A stretch of DNA of 64,000 nucleotides, taken from Cognatundibacterium aquatile. GTDB taxonomy: Bacteria > Pseudomonadota > Gammaproteobacteria > Burkholderiales > Burkholderiaceae_D. How positions within the stretch are numbered: the stretch's first letter is position 1; every line of letters begins with the position of its first letter. Positions 26,773 to 34,640 of this stretch are shown in pieces. The DNA is taken from NCBI RefSeq assembly GCF_014699135.1, contig NZ_JACOFT010000001.1, positions 620,001 through 684,000 of the forward strand, given 5' to 3'. The notes beneath the pieces were generated by a model. The model made no database searches, was not told the origin of the DNA, and saw nothing but the letters and a program-made list of their open reading frames with translations. The position numbers and the translations under genes were made by a program.

Positions 26773-27596
26773 AGACGCATAATTTCAGCATAGAATTTTT
26801 CCCGCCAAAGACGGCGGAAGGCACTGAGAAATTACGTGCAACCCGAGCAAAACTGGCTGAGTTGCAGCCTAAATATTTTTCCGTGACATTTGGTGCCGGT
26901 GGCACGACGCAGCAGGGGACGCTGGATACTGTTCTGGACATTCGCAAAGAAGGCTACGACGCCGCGCCGCATTTGTCTTGTGTCGGCGGCAGCCGTGAAT
27001 CGATACGCGACATTCTGCAGCAATATCAGGCCAATGATATACGGCGGTTGGTGGCGTTGCGTGGTGATTTGCCGAGTGGCTATGGCATGGGCGGCGAATT
27101 CCGTCACGCCAGTGATCTGGTTGAATTTATCCGTGCCGAAACCGGTAACTGGTTTCATATCGAAGTGGCGGCTTATCCGGAAATGCATCCGCAGGCGCGT
27201 TCACCGCAAGACGATTTACAAAATTTTGTCCGTAAGATGAACGCCGGAGCCAATGCCGCCATCACGCAATATTTTTACAATGCGGATGCTTATTTCCGTT
27301 TCGTCGATGAAGCACAGAAGGCTGGTGTGACCGCACCTATCGTCGCTGGCATTATGCCGATTACCAACAGCAGTCAGTTGTTGCGTTTCTCTGAAATGTG
27401 CGGTGCAGAGATCCCACGCTGGGTACGCCTGAAGCTGGCGAGTTTTGGCGACGACACAGCGTCGATCAAAGCCTTTGGACTCGACGTGGTGTCATCTATG
27501 TGCGAACGTTTGCTGGCAGGCGGTGCACCCGGGCTGCATTTCTATTCATTGAATCAGGCCGCCGCAACAACGGCAATCTGGCAACGCCTAGTGTAA
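26769..27596 (+). CDS. metF: Methylenetetrahydrofolate reductase
   Basis: MetF, 275 residues, an FAD enzyme that reduces 5,10-methylene-THF to 5-methyl-THF, the methyl donor for methionine regeneration. The catalytic Glu lies in FSIEFFPPKT (about residue 10). Other motifs are KYFSVTFGAGGTTQQGT, LVALRGDLPSG, AAYPEMHPQA and GIMPITN. The standalone short form lacks the regulatory domain of eukaryotic enzymes. Together with ahcY upstream it completes the homocysteine arm of the SAM cycle under the same leader. Confidence 0.96.
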   Translation: MKTHNFSIEFFPPKTAEGTEKLRATRAKLAELQPKYFSVTFGAGGTTQQGTLDTVLDIRKEGYDAAPHLSCVGGSRESIRDILQQYQANDIRRLVALRGDLPSGYGMGGEFRHASDLVEFIRAETGNWFHIEVAAYPEMHPQARSPQDDLQNFVRKMNAGANAAITQYFYNADAYFRFVDEAQKAGVTAPIVAGIMPITNSSQLLRFSEMCGAEIPRWVRLKLASFGDDTASIKAFGLDVVSSMCERLLAGGAPGLHFYSLNQAAATTAIWQRLV

Positions 27597-27623
27597 CCGT
27601 CCATTGTAATCGTCCATTTTTTC

Positions 27624-27660
27624 AAAAGCGTGCTGAAGGCAATGTCAGCACGCTTTTTTT
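27624..27660 (+). terminator. Terminator after metF
   Basis: AAAAGCGTGCTGA (27624-27636) pairs with TCAGCACGCTTTT (27645-27657) around an eight-base loop, running into eight or more T residues. It ends the ahcY-metF unit. Confidence 0.93.
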
Positions 27661-27748
27661 TGCTTGTGAAAAAGGAGCGGTTTGTCAGGCTGCTGAACTC
27701 ATTCTCCGTTTTTAAGCACAAATTCTTGTCTGTAAGAAAATATTTATT

Positions 27749-27797
27749 TTGATTCAAGTCAAGAATACATGCCTTTTTCTGCACTACAATAATTCGT
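27749..27797 (+). promoter_or_regulatory. FNR/ANR-type activated promoter
   Basis: TTGATTCAAGTCAA at 27749-27762 matches the FNR consensus TTGAT-N4-ATCAA with one mismatch. A -10 element TACAAT lies at 27785-27790. The predicted start (about 27797) puts the centre of the box at -41.5, the position of class II FNR activation. The next gene starts at 27845. Confidence 0.7.
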
Positions 27798-27844
27798 TAT
27801 ATTTAATTTTTCATATTTAAATAACCTTGCCACCGGGAGCAAAA

Positions 27845-28627
27845 TTGGCTATTGAACTTTACAATGACGGCAAACACATCTGCGTGATGTTTAACGATCT
27901 GGTGAAAGATGCCGGGGATCATGCCGTTCAGGCCAACCAGTTCCTTGTCGTTTCCGATGGTGAAGGCGCTTTGATAGATCCGTCCGGCCATCTGACATAC
28001 AACTCGCTGGTACTGGCGATGCACAAATACGTACCCAAGCAGCAGTTGAAGTATATGTTTGCTTCGCATCAGGATCCTGACATTATCGGTTCACTCGACA
28101 AGTGGCTGTTCAGTACCGAATGTAATCTGTACGTGTCTAAACTCTGGTCACGTTTTGTACCGCATTTCTGTAATCTGAACCGTGCTGACGGCCGCATTAT
28201 CGGTATTCCAGATGAGGGTATGCCTGTGCCTATGCGTGACACCACGATCCATGCAATACCTGCGCATTTTCTGCATGCGGAAGGCAATTTCCAGTTTTAC
28301 GACTCGAAATCAAAAATCCTGTTTTCCGGTGATATGGGCGCGTCGATGGTGGATGCGAGCGATATCGAGAAACCGATGAGAACCAAAGCAGATTTCCTCG
28401 AAGAGCTGCACACCATGAGTGGTTTCCATAAGCGTTACATGGTGTCAAACAAGGTCTGTCGCCTGTGGGCAAACATGGTACGGCAAATGGACATTGAAAT
28501 GATGGTGCCGCAGCACGGCCGTTATTTTTTCGGTAAAGAAGCGATACACGCGTTCCTCGACTGGATAGAAAATTTGCAGTGCGGCATCGACCTGTTCACG
28601 CAGGAAAACTACCGCTTCCGTGGCTGA
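27845..28627 (+). CDS. Metallo-beta-lactamase-fold di-iron protein (flavodi-iron/ODP-like)
   Basis: A 260-residue MBL-fold protein lacking a flavodoxin domain. The metal-binding pattern resembles the di-iron domain of flavodi-iron proteins and the oxygen-binding ODP proteins: SHQDPDIIGSL (about 73, replacing HxExD), the His of PAHFLHAEGNFQFYD (about 137), Asp in LFSGDMGASM (about 162) and His in MVPQHGRYF (about 223). Likely roles are O2 or NO sensing or reduction; no redox partner gene is adjacent. The start is TTG at 27845, with GGGAG five bases upstream; a TTG at 27827 would lie over that site. An FNR-type promoter upstream predicts low-oxygen expression. The stop abuts the convergent Lrp gene. 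Confidence 0.78.
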   Translation: MAIELYNDGKHICVMFNDLVKDAGDHAVQANQFLVVSDGEGALIDPSGHLTYNSLVLAMHKYVPKQQLKYMFASHQDPDIIGSLDKWLFSTECNLYVSKLWSRFVPHFCNLNRADGRIIGIPDEGMPVPMRDTTIHAIPAHFLHAEGNFQFYDSKSKILFSGDMGASMVDASDIEKPMRTKADFLEELHTMSGFHKRYMVSNKVCRLWANMVRQMDIEMMVPQHGRYFFGKEAIHAFLDWIENLQCGIDLFTQENYRFRG

Positions 28628-29110
28628 TCAGCCAGTTTTCAGCGGTTTCACTACCGCATAGTCGAGAGGCAATGCGGTAGTACTCTTAATCACTTCCATC
28701 ACAAAACTGGAGCTGACGTCCTGCAAGTCGGCGACTTTCACCAGTTTTTTATAGACCAGATCAAAGCCCGCCATATCCGGCACATGGACCTTCAACAGAT
28801 AGTCGATGTCGCCGCTCATGCGCAGTATCTCAACAATCTCGCTGATGTCTTTGACACCCGCAATAAACTTCTGCATCCATTTCTCGTTATGCTGTGCCGC
28901 CTTGAGCGCCACCATCACGGTTAAACCGAGATTCAGTTTGCCCGGATCGCATAAAACAACCTGACTGCGGATGACGCCATCTTCCTGCAGTTTTTGCACC
29001 CGCCGCCAGCAAGGTGTGACGGAAAGGTGTACTGCCTGCGCCAGATCGGCCAGCGCAATCGAGGCATCTTTCTGCAGGAAATTCAGTATTTCAAGATCTT
29101 TTTTATCCAT
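28628..29110 (-). CDS. Lrp/AsnC family transcriptional regulator
   Basis: A 160-residue Lrp-type regulator: N-terminal helix-turn-helix (LEILNFLQKDASIALADLAQAVHLSVTPCWRRVQKL, about 6-42; the 'T-P-C-W-R-R' recognition helix is typical) and a C-terminal RAM/AsnC ligand-binding domain with MSGDIDYLLKVHVPDM. It is divergent from the cystathionine beta-lyase-like gene, with 154 AT-rich bases between the two starts, so it most likely controls that gene in response to an amino acid. This is inferred from position. Confidence 0.88.
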   Translation of the reverse strand: MDKKDLEILNFLQKDASIALADLAQAVHLSVTPCWRRVQKLQEDGVIRSQVVLCDPGKLNLGLTVMVALKAAQHNEKWMQKFIAGVKDISEIVEILRMSGDIDYLLKVHVPDMAGFDLVYKKLVKVADLQDVSSSFVMEVIKSTTALPLDYAVVKPLKTG

Positions 29111-29264
29111 AATCAGTTTTTTTTAGTAAATTTTTCTAAAAATAACATATATACATAAAAAATGAGTAAAAATTTCCGCCCGATGATTGTTACGATGACG
29201 GTTATACCATCGCCTACAGTCACCTGAACGCGATACCTGAAATATTCTGTCTCTGGAGAACGCC
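29111..29264. promoter_or_regulatory. Divergent regulatory region between lrp-type gene and metC-like gene
   Basis: An AT-rich stretch of 154 bases with T-tracts at 29117-29124 and around 29132 and an A/T-rich patch at 29140-29165, the kind of flexible sequence that Lrp proteins wrap. No single palindrome stands out. TGGAGAACGCC just before 29265 is the ribosome site of the plus-strand gene. Confidence 0.4.
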
Positions 29265-30470
29265 ATGCAGCAACACTCATCTGAATTGCAAACGGCAACG
29301 CGCCTGACCCATGCCGGGCGCAAAGGAAAAGAGCATCATGGCCCCGTCAACCCGCCTGTGGTTCGCGCCTCGACGATGTTGTTTCCCGATTGTGCGGCTT
29401 TGCAGGAAGCTAATGGCACCCGCCGCTCGTATGCGCGTCATGCAACCGAAACCACACTGGCGCTGGAGCAGGCATTGTGCGCAGCAGAGGGAGCTGCTGC
29501 CTGCATGCTGACCTCGTCGGGTTTGTCTGCGATTACAACGACCTTGCTGGCTTTGCTGAAACCGGGCGATCATCTGTTGATGGTCGATACGGCTTACGAT
29601 CCTACGCGCCAGTTCTGTGATGGTTTGTTGAAACAGATCGGTGTCAGCACAACGTATTACGACCCGCTGATTGGTGCGGGTATTGCTGCGTTGATGCAGC
29701 CGACCACTAAAGTGGTTTTTGTTGAGTCTCCGGGTTCGCTGACGTTTGAAGTGCAGGACATACCGGCGATTGCGGCTGTTGCACATGCGGCTGGTGCGGT
29801 GGTGGTTTCTGACAGCACATGGGCTACACCGATAGGCTGGGATTCCTTTGCGCTGGGTGTGGATGTTTCACTGCATGCAGCGACCAAGTACATCGTCGGT
29901 CACTCTGACGCGTTGATGGGTGCGATCTTGACGAATGAAGCCTTGCATCTGCGTATTCGCAATACGTATAAGCAATTGGGCATGTCTGTCGGCGGTGATG
30001 ATGCGGCGCTGGCATTGCGCGGTTTGCGTACCATGGCTGCGCGTCTGGCAGTGCATCGCGAAAGTGCGCAGGTCGTTGCGAAGTGGCTGCAGGCGCAGCC
30101 TGAAGTGGCAGAGGTTTTATATCCACCGCTGGAAGGCGCTGCAGGGCACGCTTTGTGGAAGCGCGATTTCCGCGCCGAATATGCATGTGGATTGATGGGC
30201 GCTGTCTTTCATTCCAACGTGACTGAAGCGCAGGTCGCTGCATTGATTGACCGTACGCGTTTGTTTGGAATAGGTTTCAGCTGGGGCGGATATGAAAGCC
30301 TGATTCTGCCGACCCGCCCAGCCGGATACCGGACGATTAATGCAGAAAAATGGAGCGCACCGATGATACGTTTGCATATCGGACTGGAAGCAGTGGAGGA
30401 TTTAATTGCCGATCTGGACGCTGGATTTTCTGCATTAAGAGAGCCAGGTGCTATCGCCAGAGCAGCATAA
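29265..30470 (+). CDS. metC: Cystathionine beta-lyase-like PLP enzyme
   Basis: A 401-residue member of the Cys/Met-metabolism PLP family. It opens with TRLTHAGRKGKEHHGPVNPPVVRASTMLF and has the Tyr/Arg of RRSYARHATETTLALEQAL, the cofactor ring-stacking region SSGLSAITTTLLAL, the Asp of VVVSDSTWATP and the Schiff-base lysine in HAATKYIVGHSD (about residue 212). SWGGYESLILP near the C-terminus favours a MetC-type cystathionine beta-lyase over MetB or MetZ. Methionine gamma-lyase or cysteine desulfhydrase activity cannot be excluded. It is divergent from an Lrp-family regulator, and its product homocysteine feeds the SAM cycle encoded nearby. Confidence 0.85.
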   Translation: MQQHSSELQTATRLTHAGRKGKEHHGPVNPPVVRASTMLFPDCAALQEANGTRRSYARHATETTLALEQALCAAEGAAACMLTSSGLSAITTTLLALLKPGDHLLMVDTAYDPTRQFCDGLLKQIGVSTTYYDPLIGAGIAALMQPTTKVVFVESPGSLTFEVQDIPAIAAVAHAAGAVVVSDSTWATPIGWDSFALGVDVSLHAATKYIVGHSDALMGAILTNEALHLRIRNTYKQLGMSVGGDDAALALRGLRTMAARLAVHRESAQVVAKWLQAQPEVAEVLYPPLEGAAGHALWKRDFRAEYACGLMGAVFHSNVTEAQVAALIDRTRLFGIGFSWGGYESLILPTRPAGYRTINAEKWSAPMIRLHIGLEAVEDLIADLDAGFSALREPGAIARAA

Positions 30471-30586
30471 ATTTTTAATACAGTGAATGCAGTTCGTGGC
30501 GTTCGCCGGTATTGTCATCAACGTGTCATTCACGTTGATTAAGATGCCAAGGTCCTACTGCTTTACCTCCAAAGGTCAGGATATTC

Positions 30587-30616
30587 ACCCGCAGATTTTT
30601 CTGCGGGTTTTTTTTG
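30587..30616 (+). terminator. Terminator after the metC-like gene
   Basis: ACCCGCAG (30587-30594) pairs with CTGCGGGT (30601-30608) followed by eight T residues. A second perfect hairpin without a U-run, ATCAACGTG-TCATT-CACGTTGAT, lies upstream at 30517-30539. Confidence 0.9.
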
Positions 30617-30626
30617 GGGTGGTGAG

Positions 30627-32861
30627 TTATGGTGGCGGGCTGACTGCCTCATCCATATCCAATGTTTTTACGCCGCCGCCATTCAGAAATTCCACGTACA
30701 TCCAGTCGCCTTCGGCATTGCTGACGCCGTCCGGTGCACTTCTCTGGCTCTCGGCTTTACCAGCAAGACTCGCACGCATGCTGTCTATCCAGATAGGTAA
30801 GGCGAGCGTGGAGCCAAATTCTCTGCCGCCTAAGGATTTAGGATCGTCATAGCCCATCCATGCAACCGCGACGACATTCGCTGCGTAGCCAGCAAACCAG
30901 CCGTCAACCGCATCGCTGGTCGTCCCTGTTTTACCGGCCAGATCATGGCGCCCTAAGCGCGCGCTTGCTGAGGCGCCGGTACCGCTGCGGGTGACTTCAC
31001 TTAACAGGCTATGCATCACAAAGGCATTCCTGCCATCAATCACACGAGCATCTTCTTGGGCAATCACCGGTACTTTATTTTCACTCAGCACCTTGCCTTT
31101 GGCATCAACGACCTTGCTGATCAGCCACGGCGTGATCTGATAACCACCATTCGCAAATACGGCATACCCTGCCGCTAGTTGCGCAGGTGTGACTGCCCCA
31201 GTGCCGAGCGCCATGGTCAGATCATCCGGATGCTTTTCTTTATTAAAGCCAAAACGTGGCAACCAGTTATGCGCAGTATCGACACCGATGGCTTTGAGTA
31301 TGCGCACAGAGACCACGTTTTTCGATTGTGCCAGCGCCGTACGCATGCTGATGGGGCCATCATATTTGCCATCGTCATTACGTGGGTCCCAGCGCAGCAG
31401 GGTGCCTGTTGTGGCGGAGAGTTGCACGTCATTGATCAGCGTTGCCGGAGAAAAGCCTTTTTCCAGCGCAGCAGAATAAATGAAGGGTTTGATGCTGGAA
31501 CCAGGCTGACGCCAGGCGCTGGTGACATGGTTGAATTTTTTGCGATTGAAATCGAATCCGCCTATCAGTGCACTGTAAGCACCGGTTTCCGCATTCAGGG
31601 CAACGTAGGCACCTTCGACTTCAGGTAACTGGCTGATGCTCCAGCGTTTCTTCGTATCCTGTATCACGCGGATCACCGCGCCCGGAACGATTTTCAGACT
31701 GGATTTCGCTTTCGCTTGTAAGGCGTTTGCAGCAAATTTTAAGCCGTCGCCATCAACCACTGCAGTGTCGCCGTTGACCAGTTCTGCCTTGATGACTTTG
31801 CTGCTGACTTCGGTTACGACTGCGGCCTGTAATTTGTCGCTGGAAGGATGTTTGCGCAGCACCTCATCAATCGCATCGTCACGTTCATCTTCATCAGCAG
31901 GTAACTGAATAAAGGCTTCGGGGCCGCGATAGCCGTGGCGCTGGTCGTATGCCATGACGTTGTTACGCACGGCTTCATAAGCAGCTTCCTGATCTGCTTT
32001 CAGCAGCGTGGTATAGACTTTGATACCACTGGTGTAGGCTTGTTCTTTGTATTCGTCGACGATTTTCTGGCGCACCATTTCAGCGACATAGTCGGCATGA
32101 GTGTCATAAATTTGTTTGCCGGTGACGGTGATTCTTTCATGTATGGCCTGATCGTATTGCGCTTCGGTAATCACGCCACGATTGAGCATGAGCTTGAGCA
32201 CCACTTCCTGCCTTTGCTTGGCCTTTTGGAAATTGCTTACCGGATTATGCCGCACCGGATTTTTCGGTATCCCGACCAGCATTGCGGCTTCCGCCAGACT
32301 CAGTTCATTCAGCGATTTATTGAAGTAAGTGCGTGCCGCACCGGCAAAGCCATGGGTACGCTGACCCAGATAAATCTGGTTCATGTACAACTCCAGAATC
32401 TGGTCTTTACTGAGTGCGGCTTCGATACGGGTGGTGAGTAATAATTCTTTGAGTTTGCGATTCACGGTTTTTTCCTGCGACAGGAAAAAATTTCTGGCAA
32501 CCTGCATCGTGATGGTCGAGGCGCCCTGATGAAAACCACCGCGCAAATCTGCCAGCACGGCGCGACCGGCACCGATAAAGTCGATACCGCTATGTTCGTA
32601 AAAGCGTTCATCCTCAGTCGACAGCAAGGCTGTTTTCAGTTTTTCTGGAATCTCTTTGATTGGTACAAATTCGCGGTGTTCTTCACCAAACTCACCGATC
32701 AGCGCGTTATCTGCTGTGTAGATACGCAGCGGTATCTTGGGACGGTAATCGGTTACCGCGTCGAGTGGCGGCAGGTTTGGTGCAAGTACCAGAAACACGT
32801 AGGCCAGCACGCCCGCAGCAATGATGCCCAGCGATGCCACGATGGCAGCAATCCATTTCAT
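30627..32861 (-). CDS. mrcA: Penicillin-binding protein 1A
   Basis: A bifunctional class A PBP of 744 residues. An N-terminal membrane anchor (about 3-27) is followed by the glycosyltransferase domain (STEDERFYEHSG, GASTITMQVARNFFL, KLKELLLTTRIE) and then the transpeptidase domain with SSIKP (Ser about 455), SKN and GKTGTTSD (about 642). The central insertion (about 300-400) is characteristic of PBP1A. It polymerises and cross-links peptidoglycan. It starts six bases after the stop of the ABC exporter gene upstream, so it is probably transcribed with mdlA and mdlB. Many betaproteobacteria have a second PBP1A beside the pil operon; that location is outside this window. Confidence 0.93.
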   Translation of the reverse strand: MKWIAAIVASLGIIAAGVLAYVFLVLAPNLPPLDAVTDYRPKIPLRIYTADNALIGEFGEEHREFVPIKEIPEKLKTALLSTEDERFYEHSGIDFIGAGRAVLADLRGGFHQGASTITMQVARNFFLSQEKTVNRKLKELLLTTRIEAALSKDQILELYMNQIYLGQRTHGFAGAARTYFNKSLNELSLAEAAMLVGIPKNPVRHNPVSNFQKAKQRQEVVLKLMLNRGVITEAQYDQAIHERITVTGKQIYDTHADYVAEMVRQKIVDEYKEQAYTSGIKVYTTLLKADQEAAYEAVRNNVMAYDQRHGYRGPEAFIQLPADEDERDDAIDEVLRKHPSSDKLQAAVVTEVSSKVIKAELVNGDTAVVDGDGLKFAANALQAKAKSSLKIVPGAVIRVIQDTKKRWSISQLPEVEGAYVALNAETGAYSALIGGFDFNRKKFNHVTSAWRQPGSSIKPFIYSAALEKGFSPATLINDVQLSATTGTLLRWDPRNDDGKYDGPISMRTALAQSKNVVSVRILKAIGVDTAHNWLPRFGFNKEKHPDDLTMALGTGAVTPAQLAAGYAVFANGGYQITPWLISKVVDAKGKVLSENKVPVIAQEDARVIDGRNAFVMHSLLSEVTRSGTGASASARLGRHDLAGKTGTTSDAVDGWFAGYAANVVAVAWMGYDDPKSLGGREFGSTLALPIWIDSMRASLAGKAESQRSAPDGVSNAEGDWMYVEFLNGGGVKTLDMDEAVSPPP

Positions 32862-32867
32862 GTCGGT

Positions 32868-34640
32868 TTAATCCTCTAAAGTTTGCAGCAGATACAGTTT
32901 TTGATAAATACCCTGATCTATCTGCATTAATTCCTGATGCTGACCTTGTTCTGCGATTTTGCCGTGATTCAGAACGATGATGCTGTCCGCATCCCTGATG
33001 GTGGAAAGGCGATGCGCAATGGCGATGATGGTGACTTTGCCGCGTAATTCGTTCAGCGCAATCTGCACGATCTGTTCGGTTTCGCTATCAATATGGGAGG
33101 TCGCTTCGTCCAGAAACAGGATGCGTGGCCGACCCGCCAGCGCGCGGGCAATGGCGATCAGTTGCTTTTGCCCGGTGGATAGTCTGGCTCCGCCTTCGCC
33201 GAGTGGCGTGTCATAGCCATGTTCCAGTTGCAGAATAAACTCATGCACGTGCGCTGCTTTCGCTGCCGTGATGATGTCAGCCTCGCTGATGCTGCGTCCC
33301 ATCGCAATATTTTCACGCGCGCTGGCGGCAAGCAAAAAAGGTTCTTGCGGTACGAGGCCGACGCTGGCGCGGAAATGCTCGTCTGAGAAAGCGGCAATGT
33401 CATGCCCATCGATCCTGATGCTGCCGGATTGCGCGGAATAAAAGCGCAGCAGCAAGCTCATCAGCGTCGATTTTCCGCTGCCGGTATGACCGACCACGCC
33501 AAAAAAACTCCCTGCCGGCACGTGTAAATTCACGTCCTGCAATACCGGATGTCCGGCGCTGTATGCAAAGCTCAGATGCGCGATGTTCACGTCGCCTGAC
33601 AGCATTTGTACATCGGTACTGGTGTTCGTTGCCTGCTGTTCGTGTAACAAGGTGTTGACCCGCGCAGCTGAGACGACGGCTTGCTGAATTTGTCCGAATT
33701 GCAGCGTAATCTGAATCAGCGGGTCAACAACGCGCGCGATATAACTGACAAATGCATACAGAATCCCGACTTCGACACCTGAAAAACTGCGTTGCCCAAA
33801 GCTGTAAATCACGACCACCAGCAGCACGGAATTAAGTAAATCCAGTGCTGGTCGCAGTAACCACGCGTTTGCACGCAGTTCATCAAGACGGGCGACGTAA
33901 TGCAATTGGTTGGTGTTGGCAAAGCGCTGGCCGAAACGTTGTTCGGCATTGCTGGCCTGCAGTGCGCTCATGCCGCTGATGCTCTCTGCAACCTGCGCAT
34001 TGATGTCGCTGCGTAACTGGCGTGCACGGCTGACCGCCGGAGCGCTCCAGCGCTGGTAAAACCAGACAATAATCACGACGGCCGGAATTAAGGTGATGAC
34101 GATCAGCATCAGCCGCCAGTCCAGCCATGCCATTGCCACCAGTGCACCGAGCACAACGATGGAGCTGTCGAGCATCACAAACAAAACTTGCACATACAGA
34201 TTTTTGACCGACTCGGTATCGTTGGTGACGCGGCTGACGAGCTGACCGGTAATCGCCTTATCGAAGAAGGCCATAGGCAAACGCAGGACATGCCCATACA
34301 CCTGTTCGCGTAAGCGCCGCACGGAGCGCATCGCAACGCCTGCAAGCCGGGTCAACTGCATGTAGCGCAGCCAGGTTGCTCCCCAGCCTGTTACGACATA
34401 CGCCACCAGTAAGGCGATAACAGCAGGCCAGTCCATGCTGCGCGGCAGAAGATAGCGGTCGATAAACGCTTTGCCTAGCAAAGGGCCGAGCGCTTCCAGT
34501 CCCGCCGCAATCAGCAAAAAAAATACGCCCCAGATCACGTGCTTTTTTTCTGGCTGGGCTGCTTGCACCAATAACTGTACCGCTAATTTTTTTTCAGATT
34601 TCGGAGTGGTATTTTCTGTCGTACTCATATCACGCGGCAT
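32868..34640 (-). CDS. mdlB: ABC transporter, fused permease/ATPase (MdlB-like half)
   Basis: A type IV ABC exporter half-transporter of 590 residues: six membrane helices (about 35-330) and an ATPase domain with Walker A GHTGSGKST, signature LSTGQKQLIAIARAL (LSTGQ instead of LSGGQ), Walker B ILFLDEATSHID and the switch His in AIAHRLSTI. It forms a heterodimer with the upstream gene product. The start at 34640 has GGAGG nine bases before it and overlaps the mdlA stop by 11 bases; ATG 34628 lacks a site. Closest named relatives are E. coli MdlB/SmdB and other multidrug or lipid exporters. The substrate is unknown. Confidence 0.87.
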   Translation of the reverse strand: MPRDMSTTENTTPKSEKKLAVQLLVQAAQPEKKHVIWGVFFLLIAAGLEALGPLLGKAFIDRYLLPRSMDWPAVIALLVAYVVTGWGATWLRYMQLTRLAGVAMRSVRRLREQVYGHVLRLPMAFFDKAITGQLVSRVTNDTESVKNLYVQVLFVMLDSSIVVLGALVAMAWLDWRLMLIVITLIPAVVIIVWFYQRWSAPAVSRARQLRSDINAQVAESISGMSALQASNAEQRFGQRFANTNQLHYVARLDELRANAWLLRPALDLLNSVLLVVVIYSFGQRSFSGVEVGILYAFVSYIARVVDPLIQITLQFGQIQQAVVSAARVNTLLHEQQATNTSTDVQMLSGDVNIAHLSFAYSAGHPVLQDVNLHVPAGSFFGVVGHTGSGKSTLMSLLLRFYSAQSGSIRIDGHDIAAFSDEHFRASVGLVPQEPFLLAASARENIAMGRSISEADIITAAKAAHVHEFILQLEHGYDTPLGEGGARLSTGQKQLIAIARALAGRPRILFLDEATSHIDSETEQIVQIALNELRGKVTIIAIAHRLSTIRDADSIIVLNHGKIAEQGQHQELMQIDQGIYQKLYLLQTLED

